Below are positions 45,673 to 54,900 of a stretch of 64,000 nt of DNA, piece after piece. The translations under genes and the position numbers were made by a program. Each line of letters begins with the position of its first letter. Position 1 is the first letter of the stretch. The notes under the pieces are model-generated. The model saw only the letters and a list, made by a program, of their open reading frames with translations. It was not told the DNA's origin and made no database searches. This stretch comes from Phycisphaeraceae bacterium (GTDB lineage Bacteria; Planctomycetota; Phycisphaerae; Phycisphaerales; Phycisphaeraceae): NCBI GenBank assembly GCA_002686995.1, contig NYZC01000333.1, positions 26,441-90,440 of the forward strand, given 5' to 3'.

Positions 45673-47022
45673 ATGATGACACGCCTGCTTCTTGTGTCGA
45701 CACTCGTGATCGTCACGATCACCGGAACCGCGATCGCGGATCGTCCCGCCGACTTCGGCAAGCGATGGGTGCGCGCGCATCCATACGCTCTGACCGGGCT
45801 GCTTCAGTTCGGCAACTTCGACGCGGAGCAGTATCGCCGCGCCATCAGCGACCTTGCCGTGCCCTGGAAGCAGGAAGAGGGGCTGATGAAGAGCATCGTG
45901 GCGTCCAACCTGCCCTGGATCGGTCACATCACGGCGCGCAAGGGCCCCGACGACAAGTTCGAGCAGAAGATCGCCGCGTGGATGGCGGATTACAAGGGGT
46001 GCGAAGGCTTTATCTTCAACGATGAGCCGAACCTGTCGGGCATGCCGGATACCGGGCGCCTCGTCGCCTGGTTCAGGAAGCATCACCCCGACCTGGTCGC
46101 CATGTCCAATGCGCTACCGTTCGGCGACAAACCGTGGAACTATGCCGGCCTCCCATCGGGCGGCGCGTACGACTACGAGACATACATCGAAGACTTCATC
46201 CGGGTCATCAAGCCGGACATCATGATGGTGGACATCTACCCGTTCCAGAGCCAGGGCGGCCCGGCCAACCTGTTCCTCTGGAACCTGCAGGTCGTGCGCG
46301 AGAAGTCGCTGGCGGCGGGCATCCCCTACTGGCTGTGGGTGCAGGCGTACATCGTGAAGAACCGTCGACTGCCGAGCGACAGCGACAACCGCATGCAGTT
46401 GTTCAGCGCGCTGACGATGGGTTTCACGGGGCTCGCGTACTTCACCTATGACGGCAGCTTCACCGAGGGCCTGCTGATCCGCGGCGAGAAGAAGTCGGTC
46501 CTGTTCGACGACGCGGTGAAGGCCAACCGTGAACTGCGCAACATCGCCGGACCGATTCGGTTCCTGACCAGCACGACTGTCCGCTTCGTCAAGGCAACGA
46601 ACGGCTCGGTCGTGCCGCAGGGCGTGCTCGCGTTCGACAAGTACACCCACCCCGAGCCGATCATCACGAATATCACCGTCGAAGCGCCGACGGTACCGCC
46701 CCACCAGCCGGAGGACGAGCCGACCTACCTCGTTGACGCGCCTTACCACGGCGGTCTGCTCGGTCACTTTCGCGATGACGACGGCGCTCGTTACTTCATG
46801 CTCAGCAACCTCCTGCACAGCCTCACTGCGCGGGCCGAGGAGCGCGAGATGACGTTCGTGATCCACTTCGATCCAACCGTCAAGCGGGTGCAGCGCGTCC
46901 GCCGCAGCGACGGCGAAGTCGAGCAGCTTGACGTGGATCCCGAGAACGGCCTGACGATCACGCTACCGGGTGGCACGGGCGACCTGTTCAGGATCTCGCC
47001 GGGACCGTTCGTCGGATTGTGA
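45673..47022 (+). CDS. Secreted glycoside-hydrolase-like protein
   Basis: 449 residues from the ATG at 45673 (MMTRLLLVSTLVIVTITGTA signal peptide). A TIM-barrel-like body follows: KRWVRAHPYALTGLLQFGNF, FIFNDEPNLSGMPDTGRLVA (FNDEP could hold a catalytic acid), VIKPDIMMVDIYPFQSQGGP and MGFTGLAYFTYDGSFTEGLL. The C-terminus is a beta domain ending GLTITLPGGTGDLFRISPGP. A decayed paralogue lies at 60931-61765. Substrate unknown. The resemblance is to planctomycete glycan-degradation clusters. Confidence 0.72.
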   Translation: MMTRLLLVSTLVIVTITGTAIADRPADFGKRWVRAHPYALTGLLQFGNFDAEQYRRAISDLAVPWKQEEGLMKSIVASNLPWIGHITARKGPDDKFEQKIAAWMADYKGCEGFIFNDEPNLSGMPDTGRLVAWFRKHHPDLVAMSNALPFGDKPWNYAGLPSGGAYDYETYIEDFIRVIKPDIMMVDIYPFQSQGGPANLFLWNLQVVREKSLAAGIPYWLWVQAYIVKNRRLPSDSDNRMQLFSALTMGFTGLAYFTYDGSFTEGLLIRGEKKSVLFDDAVKANRELRNIAGPIRFLTSTTVRFVKATNGSVVPQGVLAFDKYTHPEPIITNITVEAPTVPPHQPEDEPTYLVDAPYHGGLLGHFRDDDGARYFMLSNLLHSLTARAEEREMTFVIHFDPTVKRVQRVRRSDGEVEQLDVDPENGLTITLPGGTGDLFRISPGPFVGL

Positions 47023-47111
47023 CGAGTCGAAGAGTCGGAAGGTCGAAAGTCGAAGGCGCGCGTGACGGCGAATCCATCGCGCGACTGCTCCCTTGTACCG
47101 GTGGTGCGCAG

Positions 47112-49181
47112 ATGGATCCTTCCGGCGGGATTGGACCCCCGATGCCTGACCGCTGCCCTGCCTGTGGATCGAAGGCCGAGCCGTCGGCCGACGGGAAGTG
47201 CCCGCAATGCGGCCAGGCGCCCGTCAGGTCGGGACCGACGCAACCGATTCTGAACGAACCCAGCGGTGGCGCCGGCGACATGCCGGCGTCCAGCGCGAAG
47301 CGCGCGTTTCGGCGCATGATCGAGCGGATCGAAGAGGAAGCGAAGTCACGGCCGCGACGGCACAAGCTCAAGGCGCTGATCGTCGGCCTCCTCGGCTACC
47401 TGCTCATCTTCGGCATCCTGGCCACGCTGTTTGGTCTGATCGCGACCGGAGCCTATCGATCCCTGGGCCCGAGCAGGAACAGCGCGTTGTGGTTCGCCGT
47501 GATGCTCGCAGCGGCGTGGGTGCTGATCGCCTTCCTTCGCGGTGCGGTCAGGCGGCTGCCCGCGCCGTCAGGACTGCTCGTGCGTCGGCATCACGCCCCG
47601 ACGTTCTTCGACCTGATCGAGGAAGCGCGGAAGGAGGCGGGCGGCCCGCGACAGCGCAGGATCTTCCTGGACGCCTCCGGCACCGCGGGCCTGAATCTCC
47701 GACCCTGGCTGGGCCTGCTCGGCCGAACGACGCATACGCTGATCGTGGGCCTGCCACTGCTCGCGGGAGTCAGCACGGACCAGTGCCTGGCGATTCTGAC
47801 CCACGAGTTCGGACACACGACCGGCGCAGGCAGCAGGATCGACGAACTGCTCAAGATCGCGCATCAGCGGTGGTCACTCGCGCTCACGACGCGCCCTCCC
47901 TTTCTCACGGTGAGGTTCGCCAACTGGTACATCCGGAAGCTGTCGGCGTATCTCGTCGTCGTGGGTCGCCGCACGGAGTACGCGGCGGACCATGCCGCGG
48001 CGCGTCTCACGGGCAACCGCGTCGTCGGCGACGCGCTGCTTCGCACGACGATCGTCCAGTCCTACATCGATCGCGACTACTGGCCGACATTGATGGAGCA
48101 GGCGCGGCAGGTCGTCACGCCACCCAGCAACGCGCTGTCCGACCTGATCCGACGGATCACCGACGGCACCGTCGATGCGACTGGCAAGAGCGCCATGCGA
48201 CGTTCGCTCGCGCACCAGACCGACGAGGAGGACACGCACCCGTGTCTGCGCGATCGCCTGAAGCGACTTCAATGGCCGGCGCCGGAGATCGATCTCGACC
48301 AGACGGGCATCGGTGACCTCCCGATGCCGCGCGTCCCGAACCAAAGCGTGCTCGACGAGCGCTATCCCTCGCTCGTTCGGGATCACCTGGTCAGCAGCAT
48401 GGACCGGGGTATCGTCGGCGAGATGGCGGACAACTGGGCCAATGAGCACAACGCGATCCAGGCCGCGCGTCGAGAGCTCGAGAAGGAGAGAGAGCCCGGA
48501 CCCGACACGAGGGTCCAGGACCTGATGCGCTACGCGGCGATGCAGAACGACGTGCACGGCATCGAGCAGGCCGTGCCCTTCCTGAAGCAGGTCATCGAAC
48601 GGGACGAGCACCATCCGCGGGCGAACTACGTCCTCGGCGAGCACCTGGCGCGCCGCGACGATGAGGAGAGCCTTCCCTACCTCGAGCGAGCGGCGGCTTC
48701 GTGTCATCCCTGGTTCGCGCCGCAGGCCGCGGAGCAGATGTACCTGTTCCATCGGGACGCAGGCCACCATGACGCGGCCGTGCGCTGCCACGAGCGTCTC
48801 GAGCAGGTCAACCTGAAGCTCGAGGAGCTGCATGTCGAGCTCAACGCGCTGTCGCCGGACACCCGGCTGATGACGCACAACCTCGACGACCGCGAGATCG
48901 TCCGGATGCAGGAAGCCGCCGCCCTGGTGCCCCGCATCAAGCGCCTCTACGTCTGTCGCCGACCGCTGAAGACACTGCCCTATCTCCCGTTTCACTTGAT
49001 CGGCGTCGACGTCCGACCGCCGTGGTACGGCCTGCAGAGCGCCCGCGACGAAAGCGGCATCTGCAGCCAGCTCCTGGGCATCGTGAACCTCGACGAACCC
49101 TTCACCGTCTATCCCCTCTCGCAAGTGGAATGGCTTCGCAAGACCATGACGAAGGTGCCGTCGTCGGAGGTATACGGCTAG
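47112..49181 (+). CDS. Zinc-ribbon M48-type membrane peptidase with TPR-like tail
   Basis: 689 residues from the ATG at 47112 (an ATG at 47142 is also possible). A zinc ribbon (CPACGSKAEPSADGKCPQCG) is followed by two membrane helices (LIVGLLGYLLIFGILATLFG and ALWFAVMLAAAWVLIAFLRG). The peptidase core has HEFGH at 231-235, and EYAADHAAARLTG supplies the third zinc ligand. A long C-terminal region has TPR-like helices (VLGEHLARRDDEESLPYLER). M48 enzymes cleave membrane proteins. This one could act in quality control or signalling. It is separated from the peptidase-helicase pair by the sialidase-like gene. Confidence 0.78.
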   Translation: MDPSGGIGPPMPDRCPACGSKAEPSADGKCPQCGQAPVRSGPTQPILNEPSGGAGDMPASSAKRAFRRMIERIEEEAKSRPRRHKLKALIVGLLGYLLIFGILATLFGLIATGAYRSLGPSRNSALWFAVMLAAAWVLIAFLRGAVRRLPAPSGLLVRRHHAPTFFDLIEEARKEAGGPRQRRIFLDASGTAGLNLRPWLGLLGRTTHTLIVGLPLLAGVSTDQCLAILTHEFGHTTGAGSRIDELLKIAHQRWSLALTTRPPFLTVRFANWYIRKLSAYLVVVGRRTEYAADHAAARLTGNRVVGDALLRTTIVQSYIDRDYWPTLMEQARQVVTPPSNALSDLIRRITDGTVDATGKSAMRRSLAHQTDEEDTHPCLRDRLKRLQWPAPEIDLDQTGIGDLPMPRVPNQSVLDERYPSLVRDHLVSSMDRGIVGEMADNWANEHNAIQAARRELEKEREPGPDTRVQDLMRYAAMQNDVHGIEQAVPFLKQVIERDEHHPRANYVLGEHLARRDDEESLPYLERAAASCHPWFAPQAAEQMYLFHRDAGHHDAAVRCHERLEQVNLKLEELHVELNALSPDTRLMTHNLDDREIVRMQEAAALVPRIKRLYVCRRPLKTLPYLPFHLIGVDVRPPWYGLQSARDESGICSQLLGIVNLDEPFTVYPLSQVEWLRKTMTKVPSSEVYG

Positions 49182-49314
49182 GGCTTTTCGGAGAAACAGC
49201 GTTTGAGGGCGGTGCTCCTGCAAACCACGCAACGACGGCGGCGCGCCTCCCGAGCGTTCCGACTCTCCGACTCCTGGACTTCGATCGCGATGTCCTACAA
49301 TCTCGGGGTAACCA

Positions 49315-50574
49315 ATGTCCCAGGTCTCTTCACGAAGCATCGGAGTGGATACGACCGGCGACCGGCACTACGCGTGCCGTCGCATGATCGTCGGCCCGTG
49401 GGTCAATCAGCCTGAAGAGTACGAGGGTTACAACGGCTTCGTCGGGTGGGCCGGCATCGCGCGGACGCGCGCCGGCCGCTGGCTGCTGACCTTCACGTCC
49501 GGCCTGTGGCACGCGACGCTTCCCTGGACCGAGGAGATTCGGCGCGATCCCGAATGTCGTGCAAGGTTCGAGGCCTGGCACGCGCTGGGCCTGCCTGACA
49601 TGTACGCTCCGCGCGGCGGCCGTGCGCACATCATGCACAGCGACGACGAAGGTCTGACCTGGTCGAAACCGACGACCCTCGTCGACACCGACAGTGACGA
49701 TCGGCACCCCGGCATTCTCGAGCTTGCCGACGGCTCGCTGATGTGCACGTTCTTCTCGTCGCGGTTTCCACACTGCTCCGTCGCCCGTTACATGCTCTCC
49801 CGTGACGGCGGGGAAAGCTGGTCCGAGCCGATAGGCCTGCCGGGCTCGCCGCCGCACGCGGGGTTCGGCAACGGGCCCGCGATCACGCTTCGAGACGGCA
49901 CGGTCGTCTGGGCGACGCGCGGCGCTTTCGACCCTGATCAACCGCATGACTGCATCGGCGTCATGCGCTCGCGCGACCATGCCCGCACCTTCGAGCTTGC
50001 GGCGACCATCAAGGCCGATCGCCACCTGTCGGAACCGACGATCGTCGAAGTCGCGGACCAGGTGCTCACGATGGCCATCCGGCGCGAAGGCGACTTCTGC
50101 TATTCGCAGGACGGTGGGCTGAGCTGGGAGCACACCGCCTCGACCGGCTGGGGGATCTACGATCCGCACCTGGTCATGGCCCCCAACGGCGTGCTCGCAC
50201 TCTTTCACGGATCCTATTTGAAGGAAGGCGGCATCCACGTGCTGCTCAGCCCCGACGGCGGACGCACCTGGCACGGCCCCGGCAGCGACGCCGGCGTCGT
50301 GTACGGCTACAGCGTCGATCCGGGCGTGTACGGGTACTGCCATCCGATGCTCCTGCCCGACGGCACGGTCTACCTTGTCTACCTGCACACCGGCGGCCAT
50401 GCGCCGGCCGACGCCCGCAGCGAAGCGATCTGGGGGCTGCGCGTCAGTGTCCACGACGACGCCGGCGGCATCGACATTCTCCCGGCCGCGGGATCACCGG
50501 CGGATCGCGGCCGCGAAATCACGGACGCGTCGTTGATGTACGGGGGCGATCCGGAGCTGGGCAACCTGCCCTGA
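49315..50574 (+). CDS. Sialidase/BNR-repeat-like protein
   Basis: 419 residues, start supported by a GGGG site eight bases upstream. Four Asp boxes are visible (SDDEGLTW, SRDGGESW, SQDGGLSW, SPDGGRTW) and a degenerate fifth (SRDHARTF). No signal peptide, so probably cytoplasmic. The hydrophobic beta strands between boxes fit a six-bladed propeller. It is distinct from the protein at 36110 and may also act on a sugar acid or another glycan. Confidence 0.8.
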   Translation: MSQVSSRSIGVDTTGDRHYACRRMIVGPWVNQPEEYEGYNGFVGWAGIARTRAGRWLLTFTSGLWHATLPWTEEIRRDPECRARFEAWHALGLPDMYAPRGGRAHIMHSDDEGLTWSKPTTLVDTDSDDRHPGILELADGSLMCTFFSSRFPHCSVARYMLSRDGGESWSEPIGLPGSPPHAGFGNGPAITLRDGTVVWATRGAFDPDQPHDCIGVMRSRDHARTFELAATIKADRHLSEPTIVEVADQVLTMAIRREGDFCYSQDGGLSWEHTASTGWGIYDPHLVMAPNGVLALFHGSYLKEGGIHVLLSPDGGRTWHGPGSDAGVVYGYSVDPGVYGYCHPMLLPDGTVYLVYLHTGGHAPADARSEAIWGLRVSVHDDAGGIDILPAAGSPADRGREITDASLMYGGDPELGNLP

Positions 50575-50710
50575 CCAGTTTGAAATGTCGGAGCGTCGAG
50601 GATCGACGACGCGCTGCCGGGAGGCGCCCCGCGACGCCTCCCGCGACTGCGAAACCACTTCCCGATCGAGGCACGGGCCTTCGGAAGCGATCCACAGGTC
50701 ATTCGCGCCC

Positions 50711-50734
50711 CCGACTCCCCGACTCCCCGACTCT
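50711..50734. repeat. Octamer CCGACTCC array
   Basis: Two exact and one near-exact ccgactcc octamers in the gap between the sialidase-like gene and the peptidase gene, followed by ttagactcttcgg. Similar gactc-type words occur in the gaps at about 47028 and 49258. Confidence 0.75.
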
Positions 50735-50775
50735 TAGACTCTTCGGCTCGTCGCGATTATTCTCAACGCCTGGTC

Positions 50776-51993
50776 ATGAATTGCGAGCCCGCTACAGTCC
50801 TGCCGCATCCGCCGCCCTACCTCGATGCGATGCACGACTATCTCGTAGCGCACGAGTCCGAGCTGCTGGAGTGGTTCGCATCGCACGAGGCGAAGCGCGA
50901 GCACGCCGAGGCCGTGCATCTCGATCTGCTCAAGACGACCTATCGTCTCGACCGCGCCGACCAGGGCGAGCTCTACGCCCAGGCCGACGAAGCCGCCGCC
51001 GCGCTCTCGCTCGCCTGCCCCGTCACCTTCTACCAGTCGCAGGACGCCGGCGGCGCTACGAACGCCTCCCTGGCCTACGTCGACGCCGAGGTGCACGTGG
51101 TGCTGCAGGGCACGATTCTCTCGACCCTGACCGCGAGCGAAAAGAAGGCGCTGATCGGTCACGAGCTGACGCACTTCCTGCTCTGGCACGGCCGGGACGG
51201 CCGCTACCTCACGACGTCGAAGGTTCTGAACGCGATGGCGCTCGACGAGCAGGCCGAGCCCGCGCACCTGGAGAGCGCGCGCCTGTTCGACCTGTACAGC
51301 GAAATCTTCTGTGACCGCGGCGCCCTGCACGTCGCCGGCGATCTCAGTGCGACCGTCGCCATGCTGGTCAAGGTCGAGACCGGCCTGTCCGACGTCAGCA
51401 GCGAGCGCTACCTCGCCCAGGCTGACGAGATCTTCGCTCAGAGCGAAGTCAGCACCGAAGGTATCTCACACCCGGAGTGCTTCATCCGCTGCCGCGCCCT
51501 GCGCCTGCATCACGAATCGCGAGAGGACGCTTCGGCCGGGATCGAAAGGATGATCGAGGGACGGCGCGCCCTCGTCCCGCTCGACCTGCTCGGCCAGCGA
51601 CGCGTGGCGGAACTGACCCGGCGCCTCATCGAAATCCTTCTTGCGCCGAAATGGATGCAGTCCGAATCGATGCTCGCCCACGCGCGCAGCTACTTCAGCG
51701 ACTGGAGCCCCGCACCTGGTGCCGATGCCGCCGAGCTCCAGGTGATTGCCGACTTCGACGATTCCCTGAAGACGTACTTCTGCTACGTGCTGCTCGACTT
51801 CGTCGCAGCAGACCGCGACCTCGAGGAGGGCCCGCTCGCCGCCGCGATCCTGCTCGCGCGGTCGATCAATCTGGACACCGAGCTTGGCGAGCGCGCGGCG
51901 AAGGAGCTGAACCTCCGAAAAAGTCAGATCGAGCAGATTCAGAAGAACGCGGAGCAGCTGGTCGCCGCGGCGGGCACGGAGCCGGCGGCATGA
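50776..51993 (+). CDS. M48-like HExxH metallopeptidase coupled to the helicase
   Basis: 405 residues. The zinc motif is HELTH at 129-133 in LIGHELTHFLLWHGRDGR, and Glu176 in DLYSEIFCDRGAL is the likely third ligand. There is no signal peptide or clear membrane helix, so it is probably cytoplasmic, unlike most M48 proteins. The C-terminal half has helices with SRYFSDWSP-like and LDFVAADRDLEEGPLAAAIL stretches recalling TerB-like helical domains. Its stop overlaps the next start (ATGA), so the peptidase and the helicase are made together. Substrate unknown. Confidence 0.78.
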   Translation: MNCEPATVLPHPPPYLDAMHDYLVAHESELLEWFASHEAKREHAEAVHLDLLKTTYRLDRADQGELYAQADEAAAALSLACPVTFYQSQDAGGATNASLAYVDAEVHVVLQGTILSTLTASEKKALIGHELTHFLLWHGRDGRYLTTSKVLNAMALDEQAEPAHLESARLFDLYSEIFCDRGALHVAGDLSATVAMLVKVETGLSDVSSERYLAQADEIFAQSEVSTEGISHPECFIRCRALRLHHESREDASAGIERMIEGRRALVPLDLLGQRRVAELTRRLIEILLAPKWMQSESMLAHARSYFSDWSPAPGADAAELQVIADFDDSLKTYFCYVLLDFVAADRDLEEGPLAAAILLARSINLDTELGERAAKELNLRKSQIEQIQKNAEQLVAAAGTEPAA

Positions 51994-54900
51994 GCAGCTT
52001 CCAGGAATTCCTTGCCGAGCGCCTGCAGGACGGCAGCTTCTCCACGGAGGACGTGCTCGCCAGCGGACTGCCCCTGCTTCGCCAGGTCGTCGAGACGCAC
52101 GCCAGCGGCCTGTGCGCGCCGCTGTACGGCATCGATCGGCTGCACGTCGACGGCGTCAGCATCTGGTACGAGAACGCGCACCGCGTGAGCCCGGTCTCGC
52201 AACTGCGGCGAATCCGGAAGCTCGATCGGGCGCGAGGCGGCGCCATCGAAGTCGTGCGCGAACATCGTCGAAAGACACGCGTCGAGGAGGGCGAGGTCGC
52301 GGTCACCGATCTCGCGATCGGCGCGCCCGACGACGACATCGCACGACCGGTCTACCTTCCGGGCTTCGTCGCCTGGGAGCACCGTCTCGACCATCACGAT
52401 CCGCTCGTCGACGTCTTCAGCGCCGGGATGATCCTCGCGAGTCTCGCCTGCGGCCTGAACCTGGGCGACGTCGACGATCTCCGTACGTTCGTAGCGCATC
52501 GCGGCAACCTGTTCGCACTCAACCCTCGCCTGCACCCGGTCGTCGCCAGGGCCATCGTCGCGATGACCGAGCTGAGCCGGCACCGGCGCCCCCAGGATCT
52601 CGCCGCCGTGCTGCGCACCCTGGAGAACCATCGTGACCAGGAGGTCGACCTCGATCTCGAGCTTGCCCGCGTCGAGGACTTCGAGCGCCGCGACGGGCTC
52701 GCCAAGCAGCGGATCATCCTGACGCGTCTTCAGGAGCGGCTCTTCGAGATCTCGCGCCGCAACCGCCTCCTGCACTTCCGGCCGACGATGCAGACGCTCA
52801 ACCTGACGAACGCGTCGGTTCCGCTCTCGTTCGACATCGAGCACATCCGTCCCGACCAGGTCCTCACCTGGCACGGCACGTTTCGCAACGAAGTGATCGC
52901 GGGCAAGGCGGTGTCGCTCAGCAAGTATCTGGATTTCCGAGAGGTGCTCTACCTGCCCGGCACCATGGACCGAATCCGCGCCGAGTCCCGGCGCGACTAC
53001 GCCGAATTCGGGTTCGAGCAGATGCGTCTTGCCGTCTGTTTCCTGCGCTGGGCGAACCTGAAGGAGGAGCCGCCCGAGGCGTATGACTCACCGCTCGTGC
53101 TGCTGCCGGTCCGCCTGCAGAAGAAGAAAGGCGTCCGCGACACCTGGTTCCTGGAGCCGCTGAGCGACGAGGCCGAGATCAACCCCGTCCTGCGCCACCT
53201 GTTCAAGCAGCTTTACGACATCGACCTGCCCGAGACCGTCACCCTCACGGACGATCGTCTCGACGAATTGCACGCCGATCTCGTCGCACAGATCCAGGCG
53301 AGCGAGCCCGGCGTCACGCTGGCGAAGATCGACCGGCCGCGCATCGACCTGATCCACGACCAGGCGCGGCGCCGTCTCGACCGATACTGCCGGCGCGCTC
53401 GGCTCAGCGGGCGCGGCGTCCGACGCTTCCACGACATCGACTACAGCTACGATCCGGCCAACTACCACCCGCTCGGGCTTCAGCTTTTCAACGCCATGGT
53501 GCGGCCGGGCCGGACCCAACTCGCCGCGATCGTCGAGCAGCGGCCGCGGCCGCGCACGCACGTCGCGCCCGAAGCCGCGCCGATCGCGAGCCGACAGCGA
53601 CAGTTCTACGCATTACGCGAAGACGACAACGGCAACCCGTTCGCATGGGAGTACGACCTGTGCCGCGTCACACTCGGCAACTTCCGCTACCGGAAGATGA
53701 CGCTCGTCCGGGACTACGCCGACCTGTTGCGCGACGGCCGGACCAACCCCGCGTTCGATGCGTCGTTCTCGCTCAGCCCGCGCCCCGATCCGTCGCCGGA
53801 AGCCGCGGCGCCGCCGCTCGAGGAGCGCATCCACGTCGTCCCGTGCGATCCGACGCAGGCTGGTGCCGTGGCCCGCGCCCAGTCGGGAGAGAGCTACATC
53901 ATCCAGGGTCCGCCGGGCACCGGAAAGTCGCAGACGATCACGAACCTGATCGCCGACTACGTGATGCGCGGCAAGCGCGTGCTGTTCGTCTGCGAGAAGC
54001 GCGCCGCGATCGACGTGGTCTACCACCGCCTGCGCCAACTGGGCCTGCACGCGCTCTGCTGCCTGATTCATGACTCCCAGGCCGACAAGAAGTCGTTCGT
54101 CATGGATCTGAAGCAGACCTACGAGACGTTTCTGGACGAGAGCGCAAGGGGTCGCGGCCACACCGGCGCCCGGAAGCGCCTCATCCGAATCATCCGCGAC
54201 GAGCTTCAGCCGCTGGAGCGGTTCAACGACGCGATGCTCGAAGCACCCGACCAGGCCGGCGCTTCGACGCGCGACGTGCTCGATCGCGCGATTCATCTCG
54301 CCAATCGACGACCGACCCTGACACCGATCGAGCAAGAGCGCCTGCCGCCCTATCGCACGTGGGTCGAGCACCGGTCCCGACTGAGCGCGGTCGACGACAT
54401 CATCCGCGACATCCAGACAGACGGGATCTTCTCCCGCCACCCGCTGCGGCGACTGCATCCCGACGTGCGTCACGCGGAGCGGCCGCTCGAGTTGCTTACG
54501 ACCCATCTCGACACCGCCCGGCAGGCGCTGCAGCGCCTCATCGGGATGCTGCGCGACCAGTCGATCGACGAGGCGCTCTGGCCGAACCTGGACGGTGCGG
54601 CGGCGCTGATGGGCTACGTCGGCCGCATCCACGAGCTGGCTCAGCGGAACCTGTGCAACATCCTGAACGACCTGGGTGAGGCGGGACGGCGGTATGCGTC
54701 GCGCATCGAGGACTACGAACGGAGCCTCGGAGCACTCGACGAGAAACAGAAGGCCACCGCGAACTGGCGGGAACGGATTCCGCCGGACGAGATCGAGATC
54801 GCGCTGGAGCAGGCGCGGGCGTTCGAGCGCGACTGGCTTCGCCTGCTCAAGCCCGACTGGTGGCGCCTGCGCGGGGTGATCCGGAAACGATACGATTTCG

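Noticed and set aside
51477..51989. Upstream extension of the helicase frame
   Set aside because: Lies in another frame of the well-supported peptidase gene; the ATG at 51990 gives tight coupling.
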